This document shows positions 32,245 to 44,580 of a DNA stretch of 64,000 nucleotides, in pieces. Source of the DNA: Nematopogon swammerdamellus (lineage: Eukaryota > Arthropoda > Insecta > Lepidoptera > Adelidae). The notes below the pieces were generated by a model. The model was not told where the DNA came from and did no database searches. It saw only the letters and a program-made list of their open reading frames with translations. The stretch lies in NCBI GenBank assembly GCA_946902875.1, contig OX336336.1:1458545-1522544 (forward strand), read 5' to 3'. Position 1 is the first letter of the stretch. Each line of letters begins with the position of its first letter. The position numbers and the translations under genes are program-made.

Positions 32245-32585
32245 TGTGATTTTATTATTTTCACTAAAACAAATACAAATAATATGTACCTACATGAGTT
32301 TGTTTTGCTTCACTATTAATTATTTAGATATGAAAGATATGAAAGAGTCATTGCCTATAATTATAATAGTTTCCATACAAAATTCCAAACCAAAATTCCA
32401 TTCCAAACAAAAAACACCCTTCAACCCTCCCCTCCCCCCGCGGCAGGTTTAGATAAGTGCATTTATATTGAAGCCCCTCCCTCTCCTCAAAGCTTCAAGG
32501 CCACCCCCAATTGTACTTCTACGCCGGTTTTAGTTTTATTCTATAGCGATGTAGTTGATAGGATACCTAATAGGATAGGGTGCCT
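32245..32585 (-). promoter_or_regulatory. Upstream region of RRM gene B
   Basis: AT-rich leader next to the ATG, then a C-rich tract (CCCTCCCCTCCCCCCGCGG) at 32427-32445. Core promoter not identified. Confidence 0.3.
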
Positions 32586-32587
32586 AA

Positions 32588-32957
32588 GGGTACGTCCTGG
32601 GTGCAGCGTTGCGTGCAGCGTTTTGCGGAGCGGAGCGTGTAGCGGGCAATTCAAACATGCGCGCGCGGTACTAGTGTCCTGAGTGCGCAGCGTTGTGAGC
32701 GGAGCGGGCGCTCGAGCGGGCAGCGGAGCGTGCGCGTGCGATTCAAAACAGTTTGTGTTTTAGAGCGTTTTATGGAGCGTTCAGTGCGGTTAAGTCAGCG
32801 TGCAATCATGTCGTTCCAAGATTTAATCGTAAAACGCTACCTTGCCCGCTGGACGCTTGCAGTGCACTGAGGCCAGCCAAAAAACGCAGCGTTGACCGCT
32901 GGAGCGAACGCGCACGCCCCGCCCGACGCTCCGCGCACCCAGGACGTACACTTAGTA
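32588..32957. mobile_element. GC-rich MITE
   Basis: Ends GTACGTCCTGGGTGC and, inverted, GCACCCAGGACGTAC; AAGG/CTTA-like flanks. The interior is full of GAGCG/AGCG motifs. Probably a hAT-type non-autonomous element. Confidence 0.7.
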
Positions 32958-32959
32958 TG

Positions 32960-33980
32960 CATTGACGAACGAAGGTACTTACCTAGGTTAAGTTGAGTAC
33001 CTAGGTAATTGTCGAGAAGGCGCGAAACCTTTGCAACGGCCAAACTAATAGTAAGTAATAGTAATATGCACTACTTTATGGACAAAGAAGCGCTGAAGTA
33101 GAAGGAATCGAATCTTGTAGTGACGAAACCTGGATCTGCTATAATTTCAAGAGGCGTGGGGTATGTAAGTGGGGCCATTGATCCACGCGTCGTAGATGAT
33201 GTTATTCAAAAGTACGAGCGTCGAAACACTCGTTGCCGTTGAATTGGCTGTATAAATACTCACGGTATGCGTCGAACGATCGGAAGAACCTAAAGCGCAC
33301 GCACAGTAGTTAATCACAAAACACAACACGCCACCGGCATCACGCAAGCGCGCCCGCCATTACATACAAGACGAGGTTATGGAACCAGTGTTGCAACTTT
33401 GCAGACATTGTTTGTTAAAAAGCATGTAGGTATACACACTTTGCAATCACCCGCCTTTAAACTTTTCGTTGATTTGTTTGGATTTGTTGAGTTTCAGTTG
33501 ACGCGGATCTATAACAAACACGTTTTTCGAGTGTAATTTGATGTGGCAAGATCAAGATCTCAACTATTTAAGCGCGAAAAAAATATGGCGGCTGAGGGCG
33601 TGTGTTCGGTCTGCGCGGCGCGGCGCCGCAAATAAAAATATTTTTGCGCTTCTAGCGTGTTTTACTTGGAGGAAATAGGACCGAGGTGTTGTGTGTGACT
33701 GACTGAGCGCATTCGCCGCTCACAACAAAACACGACCCTTTTCACCTAAATTATTTTTGTACCCGTACTATTTCACTTCAAAAGGTATTCAAAGTGGTCG
33801 GACCCGTGAGCTGGCTGAGTCCGCCCTATATTTTTACCCGCTATTTTGTTCAAGCATGGCATGGCTCTACTTCTTCATTTTTTAAATAGTGGCAACCAAA
33901 CAAATAGGAAATTCGTTACTGCCAGGCCAGTATCTAGCTGCTATCTAAAAATCCAATTTGTTTTGGGCTGTCATGTCGTC
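32960..33980. other. Intergenic, CpG-richer than surroundings
   Basis: 33580-33720 contains an ATGGCGGCTGAG start with a 16-codon frame and CpG-rich DNA, possibly an abandoned promoter or UTR. No supported gene. Confidence 0.3.
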
Positions 33981-33989
33981 GTCCTGGAC

Positions 33990-34694
33990 GCATATTACCA
34001 AAGTCCACTAGGCGAGTTATGCTGATTGGTCGATGCCAGTTTGGCGGGAAATCTGGCTTCGCCTCCGGCACTCCGAGCGAACCTACTGTCCGATATTCGT
34101 CAGGTCGTTTATGTGAGTTGGTGGCTCAGTGGTATAGCGTAGGGTTTTATTTTTTCGATCTCGACCATTGGTTCGTGTCCCAATTTTCAAAATATGTTTT
34201 GTTTTTGACGTGATAACGTCACGTCTTATAAATTGATGAACACCGGCTGCACGCACGAAAAAGTGTCACGTCCCATCTCAGGCTGTGTGTACAAGCGAGA
34301 GCGCGTAACAAGCGATAGAGAGGCACAATCGGCCCAAGCGTCGGCTTACCGTTTTATGACGTTATCACGTAAAACTATCGTCCGTAAACCGACTTTACAG
34401 ACAACCAATTTTTTTTAAAGCAATATTATTGTGTTAAATTTAGGTTAAGGTTATTTTCTTATAACCACCTAAAAAAACTTTATTTTAGAAAATATTTTTG
34501 AAAATACTTCCGAAATTTATATTTCTTCCTTTTTTTGTTACGTTATGTTAGGGTGTTAAAATTAGGTTAAGGTTATTTTTTTATAACCACCTAAAACAAC
34601 TTTATTTTCGAAAATACTTCTGAAATTTTAATTTTCGCGCCAAACTGAGATCAACGAATCAGAGTAACTCGCGTAGTGGACTTTGGGAATATGC
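33990..34694 (+). mobile_element. Mutator-like MITE, copy a (with nested insertion)
   Basis: Long inverted ends (GCATAT ... GTCGATGCCAGTTTGGCG) and identical 9-bp flanks GTCCTGGAC at 33981-33989 and 34695-34703. A tRNA-like segment with A and B boxes is at 34123-34195. A second element (34206-34408) is inserted after it. Confidence 0.85.
34206..34408. mobile_element. Nested element with GTGATAACGTC ends
   Basis: Runs from TGACGTGATAACGTCACGTC to the complement of TTGGTTGTCTGTAAAGTCGG. Two related copies sit at 53290-53868 inside another copy of the same host MITE. Confidence 0.65.
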
Positions 34695-34703
34695 GTCCTG
34701 GAC

Positions 34704-35252
34704 GCATATATCCAAAGTCTATAGGTGAGTTGCTCTGATTGGTCGATGCCAGTTTGGCGGAAAATTTAAATTTCGTCTGGCTCCGCCTCCGGCACTCCTA
34801 GCGAACCTGCTGAATCCGATATTCGTTAGGTCGTTTATGTCATTTTGTGGCTCAGTGGTACGGTGTAGGGTTTTTATTTTTTCGATCTCGACCATGGGTT
34901 CGTGTCCCGTTTGTCAAAATGTGTTTTGTTTTTTTTTAGGCAATGTTAGGGTGTTAAAATTAGGTAATGGTTGTTTTTTTTTATAAACACCTAAGAAAAC
35001 TTTATTTTCGGAAATACAAACGTAACAAAACGACATGTGCCGCCTCAACATTAGGTTAGGATTAAATTATAGAAGATGCGTCGCTACGCGACGCATCTTC
35101 TATAATTTAACCCTGGTTATTTTTTTTTAAATCACCAAAACGGAGAAAACTCGCATAGTGCAGTTCAAATACTTCCGAAATTTAAATTTCCCGCCAAACT
35201 GGCATCGACCAATCAGAGCAGCTCACCCTATAGATAGACTTTGGAAATATGC
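34704..35252 (+). mobile_element. Mutator-like MITE, copy b
   Basis: Both inverted ends present. The tRNA-like part (34850-34915) has TGGCTCAGTGGTACGG and GGGTTCGTGTCCC. A near-perfect 23-bp-arm palindrome lies at 35062-35110. It directly abuts copy a. Confidence 0.85.
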
Positions 35253-35341
35253 AGCCCGCCCACCCACAAACGTGTTTATTTATGTAGACGCGCTCGCGCT
35301 GCGAGCGCTCGGCGAGTCTGAGAAACTCGCTCGGGCGTGTG

Positions 35342-35775
35342 AGCTCGCGGAGCGGTCACACGCGAGTTTACCGCATCTTCTATAATTTAACCCTAACCTA
35401 ATGTTGAGGCGGTGCATGTCGTTTTTGTTACAAGTTTGTATTTCCGAAAATAATTCTTAAGTGGTTATAAAAAAAAACTAAACACCCTAAAACAATTTAA
35501 ACACCGTAACATTGCTTAAAAAAGAAAAAAAAAGCAAAAAAAACCAAAAAGATTTGGTGGGATTCGAACGCATGGTCATAAAACTACTAGTCCTAGACCC
35601 TCACCCCTGAGCCACGAATTCATATAAACGAGCTAACGAATTTCGGGTTCAGTAGGTTCGCTAGGAGTGCCGGAGGCGGAGCCAGACAAAATTTAAATTT
35701 CCCGCCAAACTGGCATCGACCAATCAGCATAACTCACCCTAAAAAAAACTCACCCTATAGATTATGGATATATGC
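35342..35775 (-). mobile_element. Mutator-like MITE, copy c, partial
   Basis: Minus-orientation copy with the tRNA-like part at 35557-35625 and one intact end at 35775; the other end is missing. The GGGCGTGT flanks at 35333 and 35776 may be chance. Confidence 0.75.
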
Positions 35776-36838
35776 GGGCGTGTCGCACACCCACAGATTA
35801 CCAATATTTATGTCTTTCGCATATAGAGGGGGACAACGGCTGTTTTTCAACAGCACGTTATAATGATCTGCTGTTTTTATATCGCAGCTGTTTTAAAGTG
35901 CTGTATCGTTAGAATGCTGATTTTGGTGGTGTTGTTGGAATTTGAACCTAACGCTGTTGGAATAACTAGCATATTTGAAATAAGAGATAAATATTATATC
36001 ACGGGAATACAGCAGGCAGACAGATCAGAAATGTGTCTATGGTCAATGTTTTTTTTAAATGTTTGTGTTATGGCCAATGCTTGGATGCCGGGTCCTTCTG
36101 CCATTTCTTTAAAATTTATATAATATTTTCGACGGTATTTATTATGTATTTGTAATGGCTTTTATAATATTTTTATTCAGTTAATAAATCAGTAATTTTA
36201 AGATTGCACAACTTGTCATTGTAATCTTCAGAGAATATTGTTATTTAACCTTCTTTGTTGTTAATTAACTTTCCTTTATAAGTGTATAAAGAATGTTGCG
36301 AAGGAAGATGGCGGATGAATAAGTTGGTTTGCCGCGTCGTCGTAAATAATTAAAAAGTATATATTTTTGAGATTCTCGCGATTCGAGAAGAAAACAATTA
36401 TAATTATAATATATTTCTAACGTGCCAGTCTGCTGTTTATGGTTGCTGTTTCTACCAAACAGCAGTCTAGTCTATGATATATTTCCAACGTCTCGCACGT
36501 TGGAAATATATCATATCATCATCTGCTGTTTTATTTAATTATTTAAAATGTAACCTTAAAGTCATTGCATTAAGGGTTAAGTTACAAAATACTATAAAAA
36601 CAGCAGTCTAGTCTATGATATATTTCCAACGTCTCGCACGTTGGAAGAAAAAAATTTTGAAAAAATCGGATAAGGTTTAGGGGGCTAGAAAACATAAATG
36701 CCTAAAGACGATTTTGTATGGAGAAATTTAACTTCCGTCTCGTCTTAAAAAACAAGATACAAATATGAGACAGTCTATAACTCCACACGAGGACTGTGGG
36801 CTACTCTTCGCTTCCTACACAGACCACCTAACCGGGAA
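35776..36838. other. Repeat-rich intergenic DNA
   Basis: Two copies of AGCAGTCTAGTCTATGATAT with a palindrome TTCCAACGTCTCGCACGTTGG (36462-36513, 36600-36646) and several CTGCTGTTTT motifs suggest an unclassified TE. No coding gene supported. Confidence 0.45.
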
Positions 36839-37321
36839 GCATATTTCCAAAGTCTATAGGGTGAGTTGCTTTGATTGGTCGATGCCAGTTTGGCGGGAAA
36901 TTTAAATTTCGGAAGTATTTGAACTGCACTATGCGAGTTTTCTCCGTTTTGGTGGTTTAAAAAAAAATAACCAGGGTTAAATTATAGAAGATAAACCTAA
37001 TGTTGAGGCGGTGCATGTCGTTTTTGTTACGTTTGTATTTCCGAAAATAAAGCTTTTAGTTGGTTATAAAAAAAATTAAACACCCTACAAAAATTTAAAC
37101 ACCCTAACATTGCTTAAAAAAAAGAAAAAAACTTTTGTGGGACTCGAACCCATGGTCAAAAAATACAAACCCTACACCGTACCAATGCGCCACGAAATCA
37201 CTTAGACGAGCTAACGAATATCGGGTTCAGTAGATTCGCTAGGAGTGCCGGAGGCGGAGCCAGACGAAATTTAAATTTCCCGCCAAACTGGCCTCGACCA
37301 ATCAGCATAACTCACCCTATA
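36839..37321 (-). mobile_element. Mutator-like MITE, copy d, cut by a LINE
   Basis: The left end GCATATTTCCAAAGTCTATA is intact; the tRNA-like part is at 37137-37200 (minus). The right end stops at CTCACCCTATA where the LINE starts. Confidence 0.82.
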
Positions 37322-40300
37322 TTTGTGTAACTGAAACATGGATTAAAACAGACGAAAAAATTGTAATTGAAGGTATGGAATTAAAAAGTAACTACTGCAG
37401 AAAGGTCTCTATTCGGGGCGGAGCTCTGATCATGGCAAGGGACAATCACGAGGCCAGGAATAGAGCTGATATCTCGACCTTTTCGATCGAAAAACACTTT
37501 GAAGTTGCATGTATTGAAACTAGACTGTTTATCATAGCATGTATATATAGGTCCACGGAGCGTGACTTCCAAACATACATAAAATGTTTAGAGCAAGCAC
37601 TACAGAAAATTAGTACTTCGTCGAAAGGCATACTTGTATGCGGCGACTTTAATGTAAACTTTTTGACTGAAAGTAGAGATCGTCGCGACTTAGAAGACTT
37701 ATTCGGATGCTTTAATTTAGCTAGACAAATTAATGAGCCTACTAGGGTAGCTAAAACGCCAGCGACTTGTATTGACAACATATTTACCGACATCTCAAAT
37801 ATCCTTAATGCTGAACTAATTTGCTGTTTAGAATCTGACCACTTTGGTCAGATTATAACAATTCGGGATACAAAATTGAATACAATTAATGTGTACCGTG
37901 TATCGAGAAAAGTTACTGCAAATGCTATAATTAAACTAAAAAAATCTATTTCTAATGACCTATCTATATTGCCGTATGAAAACTGTCCCCATTCTGACTA
38001 TAAAAACATTTTTACTGTCATAAAAACAAGCATGGATATTCATTTGCCGCTTATGCATGTAAATATTAAAAAACACAATTTCAACAAATGGGCGACTAAG
38101 GGTATCCGTATTTCTAGGGATCGTCTCTATGAGCTCTACAAAAACAAATCACTTAATGACAATATGACGAATTATGTAAGAAAATACAGTAAAGTATATA
38201 AAATGGTTGTTAAAGAAGCCAAAAGAATTTGCTTATCTGACGAAATTTATAATTCAGACAACAAAATTAAAACAACTTGGGATATTATTAAACGGGAAAC
38301 TGGAAAATATTGCGACAAAAATTCGGTATCAGTTCCTCTATCGCCTCACACTCTAAATGAATACTTTGCTAATGTGGCAACACGTATGACTGAAGGTATG
38401 TCATCTGCGGAAAATGCTATAAATTTTATAAAATCAAAAATTCAACCTTGCACTAATTACTTCAAATTACACTCAATTACAACCAATACTATTTTAAAAA
38501 CGTTTTCTAAAATTAAAACTTCTCAAGATCCGTGGGGTATGTCTACTAAGCATATTCAATCCATTTTAAAGGAAATAGCTCCATATCTAGCAACTATATT
38601 GAACAACTGCTTCGAGGTCGACTCTTTTCCTGACCTCATGAAGATAAGTAAAATTATTCCAATTCATAAGAGTGGATCCAGAACGGAATGTAATAATTAC
38701 AGACCTATATATATGCAATGCTTAGTAAAATTTTAGAAAAAATTATACTTGATCAACTATCCTCATATTTCAGTCATAATAAATTACTTACGCAATGTCA
38801 GTATGGTTTTCAACAACAAAAATCAACTGATGATGCAATTGCGTCATTATTCATAGTGTACTGGACTCGCTTGACGGGTCGCAAAAGACTATAGGTGTAT
38901 TTTGCGATCTGTCAAAGGCCTTTGATTGTGTGCACCATGAAATATTACTGGCTAAATTTAAACCATTACGGAATAAATGGTAAAGAATTAGATCTTATGA
39001 AGTCCTATCTAGCAGACAGAAAACACTTAACTGAAGTAAATGGTAAGGTAATGTCTCAAGTCAATGTTCATGTGATATTGGTGTTCCTCAGGGATCCATT
39101 CTGGGTCCTTTCTTATTTCTAGTATATATTAATGACCTACCGCAATGTATTGAGAATGAGGGGAGTCTAGTCATGTTCGCTGACGATGCATCATTTGTAT
39201 TTAAACATGATAATCCTAATATGCTTATAGAGGCAGTAACGACCACTATGTCTCGCATACACAACTGGTTTAAGTTTAATAATTTATTATTCAATGTTGG
39301 TAAAACGAAAGCAGTACTATTCGCTCTGAGGCCCTCCCCGCTTATGTGTAATATTAAGATGGGAAGCGATGAAATAGAATTTGTAAACTGTGTTAAATTC
39401 TTGGGATTAAAACTCGATGCAAAATTACAGTGGGACAATCATATTGATTATATTGCTCCGAAACTACGCTCCTCTGTTTATGCTATTCGTACAATAAGAA
39501 ATGTATGTGGCGTTAAGGCAGCCAAAACAGTTTACTTTGCTTATTTCCAAAGCATAATGAGCTACGGCCTGAAATTCTGGGGCAACGCAGCCAATAATAA
39601 AATAATTTTTATTTTGCAAAAGAGAGCTCTTTGTACGATGCTAAAATTGAAATCGCCTACCTCTTGTCGCAACAAATTTAAAGAAAATAAAATTCTAAGT
39701 ACGCCTAGTTTTTGTATCTTCAAAAATCTGTTAGATGCCCGTAAGAATATGGCTGAGACACCTCTCAACTCTAACATACATAGCTACAATACTAGAAATA
39801 AGGACAAAATTGCAAGCGTGCCGTGTAGATTGGCTAAAAAAGCCAAAAGTTTTATATGCAATAGTGTCAAATTGTTTAATGCTCTTCCGAACAACATAAA
39901 GGTTCTCCCAGATAATGCCTTCAAAGCAAAACTAAAGCATTACTTAATAGAAAAAGAGTGCTACTCAATTGACGAGTTCTATATTGACGATCTGTAATTA
40001 AGTAAGTAGTTACTCGTACTAGGTATCTGTGATATATTTATTTTAGTGTATACAATTTAAATCTTATATATATATTTTTTTCAAGTTTTATTTCTTTGAC
40101 TAATTTGACAATTATTTTGATGCTAGATGTTTGTTTTAATTTTGTGCGTTTTTTATTTTTAACTAATTTAACAATTTAAATGTACCTATTTCTTATTTTA
40201 ATCGATTGACTAAGTAATTTGACAATTCTATTGATGCTACCTATTTTAACTATTTTAATTTTAATTTATTTAAATTTTTTTTTAATTTTTTTTTTTTAAT

Positions 40301-40440
40301 TGACATAATTGAATTTTTAACCTTTGACGATTCTATTGATGCGAAGTATTTTAGTTTTACTCTAGTTTTAAAACTGTTTTTTTTCTCTGTATTATTATAA
40401 TTTTTAGTTATGTACCTATGTTTTTATATTACTTAGGCTA
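37322..40440 (+). mobile_element. APE-type LINE (CR1/jockey-like), 5'-truncated and decayed
   Basis: Starts inside the endonuclease (ICVTETWIKTDE), continues with KGILVCGDFNVNF and SDHFGQI, then the RT (KIIPIHKSG, AFDCVHHEILL, GSILGPFLFLVYINDLP, MFADDASF). Frameshifts near 38715, 38860 and 39065 split the ORF. The 3' UTR (40000-40440) is AT-rich with three imperfect repeats of TTTGACAATTCTATTGATGC. Confidence 0.9.
37375..39997 (+). pseudogene. LINE ORF2 (endonuclease-reverse transcriptase), broken
   Basis: Open pieces at 37375-38736, 38895-39122 and 39173-39997. The last includes the FADD catalytic motif and the C-terminal block (SYNTRNKDKIASVPCRLAKK). The two catalytic Asp of the RT are present, but the frame changes make it inactive as it stands. 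Confidence 0.88.
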
Positions 40441-40448
40441 AAATTATT

Positions 40449-41430
40449 ATAGTATTATCAAAACCTCGTGTCCGGTTGAGCAATAAAGTTATATGGCTTA
40501 GGGAAGCGAATCTGCGCACGGTGCTTTGTCGATAAAAAGTCACCTGGATCGATAGAAGTTATTCACGGTTTTTTAATTATCTCCAATCACGAATTATATG
40601 TTTGTGTTGTTTTTTTAATGAATGACATAATACCATTTGCAGGGGCGCCCGCTAATGCACGTTATGGTATGCATCAATGATGTAACGCGATCTCATTGGC
40701 CGACCGAGAGCGCACTCTGAGGAATGCATCAATGACGTGACGCGAACTCATTGGTCGACCAAGAACGAACGCTTAGAGTGCATCAATGACGTGATGCGAT
40801 TTCATTGGTCCGCCGGCCGTCATTGCACGGTTTGACGCTCTTTTGATGTTTTAATTAGTTACAGTTCGACCTTCGTTAAAGTTACTACTCTGTATTAACG
40901 AAGTTCTGTGTAACAAAATGGAGACGTTCTGCGAAACAGAAATGAAGAAACTTTGGGGCGAAACTACTGTTCAGTCGCGAACGCTAATAAACAATGTGTT
41001 TTTGTTTTTCAACGAAATAAAAAGTGATCCGCAAAAATTATTTCAAACAGATTTCACAAGAGTGCGGGATCTTCCTGCATTGGTATGTGGAGTGTCTGTA
41101 CGAACGGTAGATAGGGTCAAGAAGGAAGTATTTGAATTAGGTAAGTTTAAAACATATAAAAAATATAACAATAAAATGTGTTATCGAATTTGTAGTATGA
41201 TTGAGTATGTGAAATAGGTATCTATTATAAATAGATATATAAGTACCTTAAGCATTTATAACCTGTAGTAACTACCTTAAGATATTATTAATTCATCTAA
41301 ATAAAAAACCGTGAATAACTTCTATCGACCCAGGTGACTTTTTATCGACAAAGCGCCGTGCGCAGATTCGCTTCCCTAAGCCATATAACTTTATTGCCCA
41401 ACCGGACACGAGGTTTTGATAATACTATAG
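40449..41430 (+). mobile_element. TIR transposon with about 130-bp ends and a helix-turn-helix exon, copy 1
   Basis: Ends TAGTATTATCAAAACCTCGT ... with inverted match reaching ATTCACGGTTTTTT. The middle holds an ORF with a good splice donor. TATA-like flanks. A shorter sister is at 49581-50342. Confidence 0.88.
40918..41217 (+). pseudogene. Transposase-like N-terminal exon
   Basis: The 99-codon frame starts METFCETEMKKLWGETT and includes a helix-turn-helix-like ALVCGVSVRTVDRVKKEV. A GAATTAG|GTAAGT donor at 41140-41141 would end the exon after about 74 codons, leaving the rest as intron. The catalytic DDE part is absent, so the copy is non-autonomous. Family uncertain; IS630/Tc1-like is a guess. 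Confidence 0.6.
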
Positions 41431-41639
41431 TCCCTTGCCATGGCTAGACCCAGAAAGTTACAATTGTAAATTAGTTTAACTAAAATGTGACGAACTCAAG
41501 TGTACCGATGGTACCTAAGATGGAAATGAATAACTGAAATGAAATATAGGGATATATGGAACGTGGAATGAGTTCTGCTGTAATATCGCAAACATCGATG
41601 CAACATACGACAGGTGACGGACGACGCAACGGCTGCGCG

Positions 41640-41790
41640 CCGGTCTACTAAGTTGCAGTACTTGTTAAGTTTGATGTTGTTGTCCTTCGGTATGTTACTT
41701 TCCCATAAAACTATAAGTTTCCCATAAAACGTAATTTCAACAAGTACTACATGCTTTGTCGCTTTTGAGAATATGAGTATATCGTAGACG
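41640..41790 (-). mobile_element. R4-like LINE, internal fragment
   Basis: The minus strand matches the nuclease region (TATACTCATATTCTCAAAAG and GTAGTACTTGTTGAA), with a short duplication of the TTTCCCATAAAAC stretch. Confidence 0.75.
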
Positions 41791-42400
41791 GAAAAAATAG
41801 TTCTGGACTCCGCACTTCATACTTCAATTATTACTAAAACGAGACACCGTGGTTATGGTAGTGTGCGTATCGCGCAAAGACATTAAACCCACCCTCTTAA
41901 TCAGCCCCTTTTAATCTCTTTGGTATCGCGTAATACAGGACCGACCCTCTCAAGAGATCGCAGCGATATTGTGTCATCCTTTTTCCACGCGCAGTAATCC
42001 CGTATCGCTTGCCTGCACGCTCCACGCAAACAATTACCTGTTCCAAAACAAGCGAATGTCGCACGTAGTCGATCGATAAATTGCCGCTTGCTTCAACGGC
42101 TCAAAACTATGGAGGTGGCTTTTTAATTTTTATTATGAAATTATATAATACAAACATTTATTGCAAATTTTTTTCGTTTATTTGTGAAAGAAAACCTATG
42201 GACGATGAGTGAATTATTTTATATAAATTTCAAACACATTTGTCAATGTTTGTCGAGTTTAGACGTGTCTTATATCACTTGCAACTAAAATCACCTAAAA
42301 TTTGACAGATGTGCTTAAATTAAGATTCTTAAATAATTCGTTCATCTCCTGTCTTTCTTTCTCAAAATGACAATCATGACAGGAATATCTCAATTTAAGC
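41791..42400. other. Intergenic, nothing recognised
   Basis: Unique-looking sequence with no ORF or repeat that I can name. Confidence 0.35.
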
Positions 42401-43224
42401 TTAATAGTGTGAAGTGTCTACTAGAAATAAAGCCAATATGTTACTAACATTAAAAACACAGACCAACCCACAAACCGAAGGTTTCGCACAAATACGATGG
42501 GGGCGTAGCTTTGAAGTGGGGAAGTTTGCTAGCAAATTGCTAGTAAGCTTATTATGTAGACCGAGTAAAAAAAGAAATTTTAGTGAAATAATGTTTTGCC
42601 GGCTTAGTTTATTTCGTTTACTGAAAAAAAAAGAAACAGATTCCATACAACTTAAAATTTTTAATTGTTCATGCAAAATTAAAACTTTACTTTTTTTTAA
42701 CTACAAAAACATTTATTTTGAATAGACATGTATGCAAAAACGACACGGGCTGCCTCGACATGGTCCCTATTAGGTTACGGTTAATTTATAAAAGATGCGG
42801 AGCGTAGTGACGTATCTTTTATAAATTAACCCTGATAAATTTTTTTAAACCACCAAACTGGTTATTTTGTGATACATAAATATATTACAAACAAACTTAA
42901 TTTTTCGGTCAACCTAAATAATAATTTCTCACTAACTACTTAAACGAAACCAGTTTTTCATATTTTCGTATTCCTCCCTTTGAAGTTAACTTTTTTGAAC
43001 CACTTTGTCATATACCTTTCCTAAAGCAAATAAATATTATATTCAAAATCTGTAAGAATCAAACAAAAACCAACCAAGAAAGAAACACGTAAATTTCTTG
43101 TGCACGTAAGTCCTTTTGCACAAATCGCAGATCAGGTCATGCTTGGAGTCCTGCTTGCACCTGTGGGATGGCTCTGTCAAATATCAGCTTTTAAAAGGTA
43201 AATTGTTTGAAAAGAGGAATTTGT
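42401..43224. other. Intergenic with palindrome related to the Mutator-like MITE
   Basis: 42780-42832 is a hairpin (TTAATTTATAAAAGATGCG / complement) of the type seen in copy b, followed by TTTAAACCACCAAA, so an old MITE relic is likely. Confidence 0.45.
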
Positions 43225-43490
43225 TAAAAAGGATTGCATCCCCACACGCTGGACTTACCGTGGATGCGTACTAACCTCTTCTGCAGATTTTTCCTCTATA
43301 GAACCGGTAAACTCTGGGACGCTTTCCTGTCTATATATTTCCTCCCAAGTACAGTCTCGGGTCCTTCAAGAGGGGCGTGAATAGGCACCTGTCGGGCCGG
43401 CATGGCATTCGCAACCCCCGCATACGACCAAATGTCCATGGGCGTCTTTAGACATCTTATGGGTGCGTCGGCGCCACATGTCGCGCTTTC
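43225..43490 (+). mobile_element. LINE C-terminal relic
   Basis: About 43285-43400 reads FFYRTGKLWDAFPVYIFPPK YSLGSFKRGVNRHL-like residues, the conserved end of a non-LTR ORF2, then an AATAAAAAAAAC tail. Confidence 0.7.
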
Positions 43491-44374
43491 AATAAAAAAA
43501 ACAAAGAAAACACAATAAAAAATCTGTAAATAAAAATCATGTTTAAGAGTTCTGGTATTTTGTTGATTTTATTGTAGCTTTTCAAATTGCCATCTAATAT
43601 ACTAAAATATATATATTATAAAATAATTCTTCTGGGAATCCAGTGTTACCGTTTTCAAAGGTGGTGAGGTAAAAAAATATAATTTAAAGAAGCCATCTCC
43701 ACTTTATCCAAACGCATTAAATGTATGAAGTGAAAATTTTTACTTTTTCTTATAAAATATTGTATTTGAAGGGGTTTTCACTCTTGAAATATAATGCCAG
43801 ATGCACTCGTATGCTATGCAGAGGCTTCAAGCCGGCATTTGTGTAATATATTCGACGCTGAAGCAACTCCTCTCGCGCTGGCGGTCGATGGCAGAATGAG
43901 CGGGCGATGCATGTATTATTTGAATTGCATGTAGTTTTGGTGGGGCACGATTCGGACTGACTTACGGAATCTTAATATTTTTTATGATCGAAGGACGCTG
44001 GCGTCCGGTCCGGGCTTCCGGACCGGAGTCACCGGACTCCGCGTCGCGTATTCTCCACTCCACACACGATGAGTTGGATTACGTCCAATGGAGTCGCGGC
44101 GTTATGGATTTTGAAATAATTCGAAATCCAAATTATTCCGTGACTCCACGCAATCCAAGTGAGATTTCACACACACGGTGACTTTTCTTGCGTTTTTGGA
44201 GTCAAGAGTCGCGTTTCCGTGTGGGGCCACCTTTAGTTTGGCGCTCGCGCAAGTATTATATTCATTGCTCGCGCACGAGCAAAGAATATAATCGCACGAG
44301 TTCTACCTGTACCTACAAAATAAACATTGGAACAGAAATACAACTTTCACATCGAATTTTTATTATTTTTAATT
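43491..44374. other. Intergenic, MITE fragments
   Basis: 43990-44230 has GGAGTC/GACTCC inverted motifs and ends CGTGTGGGGCCACCTTTAG, resembling a hAT-type end. 44255-44295 is a palindrome around TTGCTCGCGCACGAGCAA. No gene. Confidence 0.4.
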
Positions 44375-44580
44375 TTTATGAAACTGACACGGTTGGCTGC
44401 ATCACCTACATCCGTGATTTCAGCCCATAAATAACACCGGGTGAACTAGGTGCCATGTTAGTGCTTCCCGTTATTTCATGTCCGCTACACTGAACTGGAC
44501 GGAAAACGCGAACTATTTACATAGCCGTTTCATTCAGTACGGTGGTATCAATCTGGGCGCGATAACGCTACCACCTAATG
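44375..44580 (-). mobile_element. SINE family B, 3' half
   Basis: Minus-strand body and tail without the head; breaks at CGCTACCACCTAA. Confidence 0.82.

Noticed and set aside
33583..33633. ATGGCGGCTGAGGGC start with a 16-codon frame
   Set aside because: No donor, no continuation and no homology; kept only as a note on a CpG-rich stretch.
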